Origin: an uncultured Acetatifactor sp.
GTDB taxonomy: Bacteria > Bacillota > Clostridia > Lachnospirales > Lachnospiraceae
Length of the DNA: 64,000 nucleotides
Reading direction: 5' to 3'
Assembly (NCBI GenBank): GCA_949840885.1
Contig: CATKYJ010000003.1
Coordinates: 105,126-169,125 of the forward strand
In this document: positions 53,514-60,922 of the stretch, piece by piece
Numbering within the stretch: the stretch's first letter is position 1
Layout: the number at the start of each line of letters is the position of its first letter
Made by a program: the position numbers and the translations under genes
The notes under the pieces: generated by a model
What the model was told of the DNA's origin: nothing
Databases searched by the model: none
The model's input: only the letters and a program-made list of their open reading frames with translations

Positions 53514-56186
53514 TTATTTGGCAGCCTTTTCCTGCACAAGCCGCTGCGCCAGCTTTACCGCCTCCGCCGCGTCCGCGGAGTAGCCGTCCGCGCCGATCTC
53601 GTCCGCGTACTCCCGAGTGATGACTGCGCCTCCGATCATGACTTTCGCTTTCAGATTTTCTTCTCTGACACGGGCAACTACCTCCCGCATACGTTGCATG
53701 GTGGTGGTCATCAGTGCCGACAGCGCGATGATGTCGGCATTGTTCTCCCTGGCGGCACGGATGATTTCTTCCCCTGACACATCCTTGCCCAGGTCAATGA
53801 CTTGAAAGCCGTAGTTCTTCAGCATCAGCGCCACCAGGTTCTTCCCTATGTCATGAATGTCCCCCTCCACGGTGGCAATGACCACTACGGGCATGTCGTC
53901 AGTTTTTCTCTCTTTCAGCAGGTGCGGCTCCAAAACCCCGATGGCGTTCTTCATGGCCTCCGCGCTGGCAATCAGCTGAGGCAGAAAATACTTCCCCTTG
54001 TCGAACAACTCGCCCACTTCATTGATGGCCGGCAGCAGAGCCTCATGCAGCAGCGCCTGGGGCTCCTCGCCCTGAGCCAGGGCTTCTATGGTCCGCGCCG
54101 CGATGCCGCTGCGGTTTCCTTTCAGGACGCAGTGGTACAGCGCCGCCCGGCAGGGGGTTCCCCTATCTGTCCCGGGAGCCGGCTTTGCGGCTGTACTCCT
54201 GGTCTGGACTTTGCTCCCGGTTTGGGCTGTACTCTGGGCTTGGCCTGTACTCCGGAGATCGACAGCGCGACTATCTTGCTTTTCCGCCCTATTCTCTGGC
54301 TTTTCCGCCCTATTCTCTGGCTTTTCCGCCCTGCTTTCCGGCTTCTCTGTCCTGGCTTCCGGCCTTTGATTCTCAGAGGCGCTTACACTTTTTGTCCGTG
54401 CAAAAGCCTGCTCCATTTCCCTCTCCCTTTTTTCGTCCAGGATACCTGCATATTCAATATACCGTATATCCGCGTTCTCTTTTCCAAGGAGCAGATCCGA
54501 TGCAAGGCTGCAGGCAACCAGCAGCTCCTGAGAGGGATTTGCAATGGCCATAGTCAGCCCCTCTCTGATGGCCATGGTCAAAAAGGCAGCGTTCACATAT
54601 CCCCGCTGAGGCATGCCAAAGGAAATGTTGGACAGGCCGCAGATGGTAGCCAGCCCTCTTTCCCTGCAGTAGCGGATGGTCTCCAGGGTCTCCAGAGCCG
54701 CCATTTTGTTGGCTCCCACTGTAGAGACCAGGCCGTCCACGATGACATCTTCCTTTTTTAGTCCAAGGGAATATGCCCTCTCCAGGATGGTCTCAATGAT
54801 ATGTATCTTCTCCTCCAGGCTTTTCGGCAGCCCCTGGTCCGACAGCGGCAGCAGGATAAACATGGCTCCGTATTTCTTTACGATAGGCAGTAGCTTTTCA
54901 AATTTCTCCGACTCCAGAGAAACGGAGTTCACCAGCGCCCTGCCGGGATAATGGCGAAGCGCCGTCTCCAGCACGTCCACATGGCTGGAATCTATGGACA
55001 GAGGCAGATGGGTCACGCCGCCGATCTCCTCCAGGGCTCGCAGCATAGTCTCTTTCTCGTCAATGCCGCTCATGCCCATGTTCACGTCCAGTATCCGCGC
55101 GCCGCAATGCTCCTGCTCCTCCGCAAACTGCGTCACCTTGTCAAAAATCCCGTCCCGCAGCTGGGCCTGCAGCAGCTTCTTGCCCGTGGGATTGATTCTC
55201 TCGCCCACAATGAGGAAATTGCCGTCCAGCCCAAAGCTTTCCGTCCGGCGTTCCGAGGTCAGGTAGCGGATTCCCTCTTTCCTGTCTTTTCTCTCGGGTA
55301 CGGGGCCTGTTCCAATGCTGTCGTGAAGCCTTTTTATATGCTCCGGCGTTGTCCCGCAGCAGCCCCCCAGAATGGTGGCTCCCGCCTGAGCCAGCAGCGC
55401 CATCTCCTCCGCGAACTCTTCCGCGTCCATATCATAATTGGTTTTTCCGTCTGCGTCCAGAAAAGGCAGGCCTGCATTGGGCTTTGCAATAATGGGAATC
55501 CCTGCGCAGCCGGCCATATCGGCTATGACCTGCTTCATTGCGGCCGGCCCCGTGGAACAGTTTGCCCCGATGGCTGCAGCTCCAAGGGCTTCCAGCACAA
55601 TGGCCGCAGTCCTGGCATCTGTCCCGTAAAGCGTCCTGCCATCCGCCTCAAAGGTCATGGTCACCATCACCGGCAGATCGCAGACCTCCTTCGCTGCAAT
55701 CAGCGCGGCCCTGGTCTCTACCAGACTCATCATGGTCTCCACCACAAGCAGATCTGCCCCGGCGTCCCGAAGCGCTACGATCTGCTCCTTATAGACCTCA
55801 ATCAGCTCCTCCAGCGCCATCTCCCCAGTGGGAGAAAGCTGCCGCCCTGTCATTGTCAGGTCCCCCGCCAGATACACCGGCCTGTCCGCCTCAGAGGCCG
55901 CCTGCCTGGAAATAGCTGTCAGTTCCTTTACCATCTCCTCAAGACGCCCCTCCAGCCCATAGTCCGCCAGCTTGATCCTGTTGGCCGTAAAGGTGGGCAC
56001 ATACAGGATATCGGCGCCGGCAGCCACATACTGCCTCTGGAGCTTTAGCATCACGTCCTTATGCTCCAAAATCCACTGCTCCGGACAGACGCCCGAGGGC
56101 ATTCCCGCCCTCACCAGGTTGGAGCCGGTAGCCCCGTCCAGATAAATATATGATTTCGCAATTCTGTCAAATTCTTTTTTTGTCAT
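53514..56186 (-). CDS. metH: Cobalamin-dependent methionine synthase without reactivation domain
   Basis: 890 residues. Domain 1 (about 1-300) binds homocysteine and zinc (GANCSTGP, GGCCGTTPEHIK). Domain 2 (about 310-590) is the methyltetrahydrofolate TIM barrel (GERINPTGKKLLQ, VNMGMSG, SIDSSH). A linker follows at about 600-680. The B12 module (about 690-890) carries DIHDIGKN, the cobalt-ligating His loop, and MIGGAVITREYADEIGADGYSADA. The AdoMet-binding reactivation domain is absent, as in several anaerobe MetH proteins. The linker is a low-complexity Glu-Lys-Pro/Arg-Ala repeat (RAEKPEN units) followed by a Thr/Gln/Ser stretch, which is unusual. A promoter lies at 56278-56306. Confidence 0.92.
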   Translation of the reverse strand: MTKKEFDRIAKSYIYLDGATGSNLVRAGMPSGVCPEQWILEHKDVMLKLQRQYVAAGADILYVPTFTANRIKLADYGLEGRLEEMVKELTAISRQAASEADRPVYLAGDLTMTGRQLSPTGEMALEELIEVYKEQIVALRDAGADLLVVETMMSLVETRAALIAAKEVCDLPVMVTMTFEADGRTLYGTDARTAAIVLEALGAAAIGANCSTGPAAMKQVIADMAGCAGIPIIAKPNAGLPFLDADGKTNYDMDAEEFAEEMALLAQAGATILGGCCGTTPEHIKRLHDSIGTGPVPERKDRKEGIRYLTSERRTESFGLDGNFLIVGERINPTGKKLLQAQLRDGIFDKVTQFAEEQEHCGARILDVNMGMSGIDEKETMLRALEEIGGVTHLPLSIDSSHVDVLETALRHYPGRALVNSVSLESEKFEKLLPIVKKYGAMFILLPLSDQGLPKSLEEKIHIIETILERAYSLGLKKEDVIVDGLVSTVGANKMAALETLETIRYCRERGLATICGLSNISFGMPQRGYVNAAFLTMAIREGLTMAIANPSQELLVACSLASDLLLGKENADIRYIEYAGILDEKREREMEQAFARTKSVSASENQRPEARTEKPESRAEKPENRAEKPENRAEKQDSRAVDLRSTGQAQSTAQTGSKVQTRSTAAKPAPGTDRGTPCRAALYHCVLKGNRSGIAARTIEALAQGEEPQALLHEALLPAINEVGELFDKGKYFLPQLIASAEAMKNAIGVLEPHLLKERKTDDMPVVVIATVEGDIHDIGKNLVALMLKNYGFQVIDLGKDVSGEEIIRAARENNADIIALSALMTTTMQRMREVVARVREENLKAKVMIGGAVITREYADEIGADGYSADAAEAVKLAQRLVQEKAAK
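54268..54360. repeat. 21-base tandem repeats in the metH linker
   Basis: Three to four head-to-tail 21-base units (TTTTCCGCCCTATTCTCTGG core on the plus strand) encode the 7-residue RAEKPEN repeats. Two units are identical and the flanking ones are diverged. Confidence 0.85.
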
Positions 56187-56277
56187 TTCGTCCTCAGTTC
56201 CGGAATGGGATTTCCCGCTGTCTTACATCGCCATTCCATAGGTCTTTAACAGGTCTGCCGCACGCAAACATGGATAT

Positions 56278-56306
56278 ATTGTACCATAGACATAATTTAA
56301 TCGTAA
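56278..56306 (-). promoter_or_regulatory. Promoter of metH
   Basis: TTACGA (56306-56301), 17 bases, TACAAT (56283-56278) on the minus strand, giving a leader of about 85 bases. No SAM or cobalamin riboswitch fits in it. Confidence 0.55.
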
Positions 56307-56355
56307 AGGGGCGGATTTATCCATTTTATACTGACAGTCACTAAAATTTGACAAG

Positions 56356-56416
56356 TCACCCGATTCACAAGCGGAAAGTCTCATAAATCGATGGCAAATT
56401 TAGCAGCTTGTGAATA
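56356..56416. repeat. Palindromic 60-base element, copy 2
   Basis: Ends TTCACAAGC and GCTTGTGAA are perfect 9-base inverted repeats. The inside (GGAAAG...CATAAAT...) matches the element at 14786-14846. Here it lies between the divergent metH and 56507 promoters. Confidence 0.7.
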
Positions 56417-56431
56417 TATCTATAAAAACTG

Positions 56432-56460
56432 TTGCAGAAAGAGGTAAAATGTGGTAAATT
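56432..56460 (+). promoter_or_regulatory. Promoter of the 56507 lipoprotein gene
   Basis: TTGCAG (56432-56437), a 17-base spacer and TAAATT (56455-56460) on the plus strand. Confidence 0.6.
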
Positions 56461-56506
56461 TTAATAGTATTTTGTTTGATAGGCATGAAATTGGAGGGCG
56501 AATCAA

Positions 56507-56983
56507 GTGAAAAAAAAGATACTTATTATCTTTTCCATCGTTTTAGCAGCTGTCATGCTGACAGCCTGTGGCGAGGATACCGAACTGACCCGGTTCAAAA
56601 AAAGCATAGACGACTTCTGTACCAGGATTTCCGAGATAGACAATTCCATCAACCAGATCAATGCTCAATCCGATGACGCGACTGCACAGCTCCTTGCCTG
56701 TCTGGACGATCTGGACACCACTTTCCAGGGCTTTGCCAGACTGGATTTTCCTGAGGAATTTAACTATCTGGAGAATCTGGCTGACGAATCCAGTGAATAC
56801 ATGACTGAGGCCGTAAAGAGCTATCATGATGCCTACGGCGGGGAGCGCTACGATGAGAACACTGCCGAATATGCCAAGCAGAACTATTCCAGAGCTTACA
56901 AGCGCATCCAAATCATCATTACTTTCCTTCATGGAGAAGAACCCACGGACGCTGACCTGAGCATCGAATATGAGACCAAATGA
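56507..56983 (+). CDS. Small lipoprotein, the only clear plus-strand gene
   Basis: 158 residues, beginning with GTG at 56507 (GGAGGG eight bases upstream). The signal peptide ends in lipobox LTAC. The mature part is helical (TRFKKSIDDFCTRISEIDNSINQINAQSDDATAQLLACLDDLDTTFQGF) and looks like a four-helix bundle. No family recognised. It has its own promoter and a shared terminator with the convergent gene at 57019. Confidence 0.85.
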   Translation: MKKKILIIFSIVLAAVMLTACGEDTELTRFKKSIDDFCTRISEIDNSINQINAQSDDATAQLLACLDDLDTTFQGFARLDFPEEFNYLENLADESSEYMTEAVKSYHDAYGGERYDENTAEYAKQNYSRAYKRIQIIITFLHGEEPTDADLSIEYETK

Positions 56984-57016
56984 AAAACCCCATCGGTGTC
57001 GGCCGATGGGGTTTTT
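56983..57016. terminator. Bidirectional intrinsic terminator
   Basis: AAAAACCCCATCGG pairs with CCGATGGGGTTTTT; the A-run and T-run make it work both ways. It separates the convergent genes ending at 56983 and 57019. Confidence 0.9.
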
Positions 57017-57018
57017 CA

Positions 57019-57306
57019 TTACTTCAAAATCTTAACGATTCCCAGAAGAGGGATTTCCTTATCCTGATCCTGAACGGCATATATAAATCCCAGCACGCCT
57101 GCAAGAACCACCACCACCCATAAAATCCAGGTGAACCATCCGATAATAGGGACGCGTCCCAAAATAGAGATAACGATCAAAGCCAGATGCACCACCAGCG
57201 CCTGGTTCAGATGGAACTTTGCCTCCTCCTTGTCACCTACGAAATAGGCTATGAACCATCCTACAATTGTCAGATAAGCCACCATTCCTGCTGCTTTTTT
57301 ATCCAT
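57019..57306 (-). CDS. Small membrane protein, DUF4870-like
   Basis: 95 residues from the ATG at 57306 (GGAGG upstream). Three hydrophobic segments (MVAYLTIVGWFIAYFVG; HLALIVISILGRVPIIGWF; ILWVVVVLAGVLGFIYAV) with FHLNQALVVH between the first two resemble DUF4870/Tic20-like proteins. Last gene of a three-gene run with the DUF2752 and zinc-ribbon proteins. Confidence 0.75.
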   Translation of the reverse strand: MDKKAAGMVAYLTIVGWFIAYFVGDKEEAKFHLNQALVVHLALIVISILGRVPIIGWFTWILWVVVVLAGVLGFIYAVQDQDKEIPLLGIVKILK

Positions 57307-57345
57307 GTCTAATACCTCCACATCCTTGGTTTTGTTATTTTATGT

Positions 57346-57756
57346 CTACATGGCAATACCCCATATGAGCCTGAGCATGTTCTTTCCAATGAAGTTCAGG
57401 ACAATCAGTCCTATCCCCACATAGAGATACCAGCTGTGGAATTTCCAGCCTCTCACATGCCCCACACCCAGCCGCTCCAGCCCCTGGGTCACCATGAATC
57501 CACCGCCCACCACCGCTGCATAGGGAATCAGCGGATGATACCACACCGCATCCGACAGCCTGCCGTGAAGCAGCGCCGTCAAGGCCCTGGTACCACCGCA
57601 TCCGGGACAATAAATGCCGAATACCATATCAAAAAGGCAGGGCAATCGCGGTATCCGGATAACAAAATGGCATACTGCCCATGCTCCGGCCCCCAGTCCC
57701 AGAAAAATCAACCCGATATGAAACAGTTCTGTCTCCAGTTTCCTCTTTTTGTCCAT
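57346..57756 (-). CDS. DUF2752 membrane protein
   Basis: 136 residues. The hallmark GIYCPGCGGTRALTALLHGRL is present, with three hydrophobic segments. Start ATG at 57756, seven bases after the stop of the 57764 gene, without a good ribosome site, so translation is probably coupled. Function unknown. Confidence 0.88.
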   Translation of the reverse strand: MDKKRKLETELFHIGLIFLGLGAGAWAVCHFVIRIPRLPCLFDMVFGIYCPGCGGTRALTALLHGRLSDAVWYHPLIPYAAVVGGGFMVTQGLERLGVGHVRGWKFHSWYLYVGIGLIVLNFIGKNMLRLIWGIAM

Positions 57757-57763
57757 TTTATGT

Positions 57764-58318
57764 TCACAGCATGTCAAATATATCGTCCATGTAGCCCGTC
57801 TGGAACATCTGACTGATTACCATGACATAATAGACAGTGGCAATAGCCCCCAATATCAGGCCGATCACAGAACACACCATACCGGCCGTCCCTACGCCGT
57901 TCTTGCTGGTCTTATTGCCCATGCTGGCACAGATGAGACCCGCTATCCCCAGGATTATAGAGGGAACGCCATAACAGCAGCAGGCGCAGATAGCCAGAAT
58001 GCCGCAGACAAGCCCGGCGATCTGGAGGCCGTTGGCTCCGCTGTCCGGTTCAAGGTTATCCGGAATATGCTGATAGGGAATATTTGAAGTGTAGTCCTGG
58101 TAGTTGCTGTACTGCCCATTCTGTCCTGATCCGGTGCCGGTGCCGGTGCCGGAAGATGTCCGTGACGCATTCTCCTGGTAGCCGCTGTACTGCCCTCTCT
58201 GCTCATAAGCAGACCACGCGTCATCCCTGCTCTCTGTCATCTTCGCCCCGCATTCCCTACAATAGGAGGCATTTTCCTCATCTTGATACCCACATACAGG
58301 ACAAATCTTCTTACTCAT
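57764..58318 (-). CDS. Zinc-ribbon protein with DUF4190-like membrane domain
   Basis: 184 residues. N-terminal zinc ribbon CPVCGYQDEENASYCRECG (CxxC-x-CxxC), a Gly/Ser/Thr/Gln/Tyr-rich linker with SGTGTGTGSG, and a C-terminal pair of membrane helices (LQIAGLVCGILAICACCCYG; GTAGMVCSVIGLILGAIATVYYV), typical of DUF4190. First gene of the small membrane-protein operon. Confidence 0.85.
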   Translation of the reverse strand: MSKKICPVCGYQDEENASYCRECGAKMTESRDDAWSAYEQRGQYSGYQENASRTSSGTGTGTGSGQNGQYSNYQDYTSNIPYQHIPDNLEPDSGANGLQIAGLVCGILAICACCCYGVPSIILGIAGLICASMGNKTSKNGVGTAGMVCSVIGLILGAIATVYYVMVISQMFQTGYMDDIFDML

Positions 58319-58554
58319 CCCACCATCTCCCTCGTTTTATTTTCTTAATCTATACTGTACGCCAGCTAAATTTACAGTATGCCCCGACTGCAGACCGCCA
58401 GCCGGATACCTTCCGGGTTGCGTTACTGTAGATTCTGGCGGTCTACAGTATGAAAGAATGCTTTTACTATCTTTCATTATACAATAGTGGCCGCAGGATT
58501 TCCATAGGAAAATGAAAAATTAAGAGAAGATTTAGGATATGGATTTAGAATATG
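58319..58554. other. Intergenic region with dispersed hairpin element, copy 2
   Basis: No gene. Positions 58355-58455 hold the second copy of the element at 33745-33830. Its ends CTGCAGACCGCCAG and CTGGCGGTCTACAG form a 14-bp stem with one mismatch. It sits at the boundary between chromosomal genes and the phage-type module. Confidence 0.65.
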
Positions 58555-58586
58555 ATAAAAACGCCGCGATTTTGAATCGCGGCGTT
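58555..58586 (-). terminator. Strong terminator ending the phage-type operon
   Basis: AACGCCGCGATT and AATCGCGGCGTT form a perfect 12-bp stem followed by TTTTTAT on the minus strand (TTTTGCCTTTT on the plus strand). Confidence 0.9.
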
Positions 58587-58625
58587 TTGCCTTTTGTCTG
58601 TGCAATCCTCTTTCAGAACGATTCT

Positions 58626-58697
58626 TTAGAAGCGGTTTGCGTCCGCCGCTTCCTCGATGGAGACAGTAACACACGCTAATTCAGCACTTATCGCCAT
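58626..58697 (-). CDS. Predicted 23-residue peptide
   Basis: A very short frame from the ATG at 58697 with an excellent ribosome site (GGAGGT, seven bases upstream). It opens MAISAELACVTVSIEE and ends ADANRF. It is the last frame of the phage-type operon, 28 bases before... the terminator stem region begins at 58586. Two small hydrophobic stretches but no clear membrane helix. No family recognised. Confidence 0.45.
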   Translation of the reverse strand: MAISAELACVTVSIEEAADANRF

Positions 58698-58775
58698 TTT
58701 TGTTACCTCCGTGTTGCCTATTCAGCATTTTTTCTCACTTGCGAGCGCATCCCACGGCATTTTTAGCGCAAATCA

Positions 58776-59015
58776 TCAGCTTTCTGCGCCATCATACACA
58801 TAGCCGGTTTCTTCCCAAAACTTCATCGGCGATATGTAGTAATCATACTGCGAGCTGCCCTCTTTCTTAAAAGCCACCCCGAATTTCAGAAATCCAAGTA
58901 TGATGCCCTGGCGGATAAACTGCTGATCCTTTTTCATTACCCTGGCCGCTACCGCTACCGGAACATTTTCGCCGGTAAACTCTGGCACTTTCAAATATAC
59001 CTTGTTTCTATCCAT
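58776..59015 (-). CDS. Small phage/element protein, possible excisionase-like DNA-binding
   Basis: 79 residues. Segment VAVAARVMKKDQQFIRQGIILGFLKFGVAFKK followed by YYISPMKFWEETG resembles helix-turn-helix plus wing of excisionase-like proteins in clostridial mobile elements. It overlaps the 59008 gene by 8 bases. Assignment is tentative. Confidence 0.65.
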   Translation of the reverse strand: MDRNKVYLKVPEFTGENVPVAVAARVMKKDQQFIRQGIILGFLKFGVAFKKEGSSQYDYYISPMKFWEETGYVYDGAES

Positions 59016-59259
59016 TTGTCAACGCCTTCCTTTCCTTTGCCAAACTTAATGCCTGCAGGATGTCGTCCGCTTTCTTCTCCCCGATACCCTTTACCCGGAG
59101 AATTGCCTGCGTGATTTCTTCATCAGACAATGCGAGAACCTCCTGCTTTCCCGCCTCATACCCTCTCTTATACAAGTCCTCACAGAACGCACTCATTTGT
59201 CCGTGATCCATCTTCTTGACATCCTTGTATGTTTTCCTGTTCAATTCGTATTTTCTCAC
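59008..59259 (-). CDS. Small helix-hairpin-helix protein of the phage-type module
   Basis: 83 residues. The C-terminal half contains a helix-hairpin-helix signature (ITQAILRVKGIGEKKADDILQALSLA), suggesting DNA binding. It overlaps the PP-loop gene by 4 bases (ATGA) and the next gene by 8, so the three are coupled. Confidence 0.75.
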   Translation of the reverse strand: MRKYELNRKTYKDVKKMDHGQMSAFCEDLYKRGYEAGKQEVLALSDEEITQAILRVKGIGEKKADDILQALSLAKERKALTNG

Positions 59260-60059
59260 TCCATCGCCTCCTTAATTCCTATGTCAAACAAACTTAACTG
59301 CATATTCTCGGATGCAAACCTTTTGTCCAGGTCATAAATTGTGCTACCGTCCGACCGATACGGAAAAGGAATCCTGTTCTGCCAATCTTTGAAACCGTTC
59401 CACAGCTCCGGCAGATACTTTCGGATATTTCTCAGCTCCTTCAGATTCTTTTGCTGGCAATGTTGGCAACTTACCCTATCCAATATGTCATATAGCCGGA
59501 TTCCGGATTGTTTCCACTGCACTCCATGCTGGTAGCAATACTCCAGACAGTCCGCCTCCGTCATGCCCCACTTTATCAGTGGGTATGACTTCGCATAATT
59601 CTTATGGGGCTTTATGTCTATTCTCTGTACCTCGTCAGCTGCTATGCCTACATACTCAATCACAAACCGCTCCAATGACTGATAATATCCATTCAACAGC
59701 TGTCTTTTTATGGCCGTTCCCCAGCGTTGCTTTCCGCACCATCCATAACCCTTACATCCATTTTGCTTTTCATGCTCAAATACCATGAACTCAAACATAC
59801 CTATCTCAACTCCTGTAGCCGCTCTGTATTCCTGATACTCTTCTGTTTCTGGTATGCTGAGAACCGTAAACTTGATCCTCTCTTTCAAGCATATACTTGC
59901 CGCAAACAGAAGAGTATCGTATGTTGCCTGGTATTCATCGCCCAAATCTACAGTTACCACTTCATCCAACCTCACACCTTCCTCTAAAATTTTTAAGAAC
60001 AGTGCCAAGCTGTCCTTGCCGCCGCTTAGCGACAATGTAAAATATGAAAGATTCTTCAT
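59256..60059 (-). CDS. PP-loop PAPS-reductase-like protein (phage type)
   Basis: About 267 residues. N-terminal PP-loop SLSGGKDSLALFLKILEEG binds ATP/adenylate as in PAPS reductases and DndC-like enzymes. Two Cys pairs (CKGYGWCGKQRWGT; VSCQHCQQK) could hold a metal or cluster. Such genes are common in clostridial phages; the role is unknown (DNA or nucleotide modification is possible). The ATG at 60059 has no good ribosome site. A better site (GGGAGG) at about 60110 opens a different frame, so the true start or a small frameshift upstream should be kept in mind. Confidence 0.8.
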   Translation of the reverse strand: MKNLSYFTLSLSGGKDSLALFLKILEEGVRLDEVVTVDLGDEYQATYDTLLFAASICLKERIKFTVLSIPETEEYQEYRAATGVEIGMFEFMVFEHEKQNGCKGYGWCGKQRWGTAIKRQLLNGYYQSLERFVIEYVGIAADEVQRIDIKPHKNYAKSYPLIKWGMTEADCLEYCYQHGVQWKQSGIRLYDILDRVSCQHCQQKNLKELRNIRKYLPELWNGFKDWQNRIPFPYRSDGSTIYDLDKRFASENMQLSLFDIGIKEAME

Positions 60060-60231
60060 AACACCACGAAACAAATTCCGTTCGTGGATAGGACATCGCG
60101 CCTCCCATGCTACTTCGGTATGGCTTTCGCAAGGTAGCTCCCACTCATACTTCTTTCACGCTGCTGTCAGTCCTTTTCTTCTCGCCACTTTTCACGCTTT
60201 GGCGGTCAACCCGGTTTACCGGGATTCGTTA

Positions 60232-60591
60232 TTACTCCTTTCTCTCTCCTTTGCTTAAATCAACCCATATCACAGCTCCCTGCGGATGCCGGTATGGGAT
60301 AGGCTCCGTAAATCTTATGGCATCCTTCAGATACCAGATATGAGGCTCTTCGTATGGCAGGCTGTCAAATTCTCCAGGGATATGATGATATTTCCGGAAC
60401 ATGTCGAAATCTTCTCTCAGCAATAATGAGGACGCAACTATCTCAACGCTCCCCTGAATCAGCCCTGTACCGGAAAATATCACCCCTACCCTGCCACGCA
60501 CCTGCGTTCCTGTGCCACGAATCTCCCACGCCTTAGAGCCATCCAGTATGAGGTTGCCCCAATGTTCCTTTACGATGAATGCTTTATCCAT
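60232..60591 (-). CDS. ASCH-domain-like protein
   Basis: 119 residues. FIVKEHWGNLILDGSKAWEIRGTGTQVRGRVGVIFSGTGLIQGSVEIV fits the ASCH (PUA-like RNA-binding) fold with the GxKxxExR-like signature (DGSKAWEIRG). Start at 60591 overlaps the 60584 gene by 8 bases. Common in phage and element gene sets. Confidence 0.8.
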   Translation of the reverse strand: MDKAFIVKEHWGNLILDGSKAWEIRGTGTQVRGRVGVIFSGTGLIQGSVEIVASSLLLREDFDMFRKYHHIPGEFDSLPYEEPHIWYLKDAIRFTEPIPYRHPQGAVIWVDLSKGERKE

Positions 60592-60826
60592 CCTCACTAC
60601 CCCTTTCGTCAATGCGGTACCTTGCACCCTCATAATACGGATATACCCGCCCCTCCTGCTTTCCGGGTCTGGTATCTCGTATTCTGAACGGGTCCTCTCC
60701 GAGACAGTCCGGCTTTTCCGCTAAAAACACAACGCCCCTTCCGCTCAGTCCACTTGTTCTGAAATGAACTGTATCGCCAACCATCATTTCCCTGCCGCCC
60801 TTATCGTACTTCCCTGTTCCTTTCAA
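60584..60826 (-). CDS. Small basic protein of the phage-type module (TTG start)
   Basis: About 80 residues if begun at the TTG at 60826, which has a perfect AAGGAGG six bases upstream; ATGs at 60787/60784 have weaker sites. Core VGDTVHFRTSGLSGRGVVFLAEKPD looks like a small beta-barrel, followed by RIRDTRPG. Unknown function. Confidence 0.6.
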   Translation of the reverse strand: MKGTGKYDKGGREMMVGDTVHFRTSGLSGRGVVFLAEKPDCLGEDPFRIRDTRPGKQEGRVYPYYEGARYRIDERGSEDG

Positions 60827-60892
60827 GTTTTTCCTCCTTCCCTGGCCCAATAAATCCTCGGATCGCCATGAGGGGCAATGTGCCTCTGAATA

Positions 60893-60916
60893 GATAACGA
60901 CAGCATTGCTGTTATC
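60893..60916. promoter_or_regulatory. Hairpin between ParB and the 60584 gene
   Basis: GATAAC and GTTATC flank AGCA/TGCT, making a compact stem-loop just after the parB stop codon. No U-run; possible operator or mRNA element. Confidence 0.4.
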
Positions 60917-60922
60917 TCCGGT

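Noticed and set aside
56187..56277. Cobalamin or SAM riboswitch before metH
   Set aside because: The leader is only about 85 bases and has none of the conserved blocks.
59962..60144. 60-codon frame overlapping the PP-loop gene start
   Set aside because: It has a good ribosome site but runs out of frame through the conserved PP-loop coding region and shows no family of its own.
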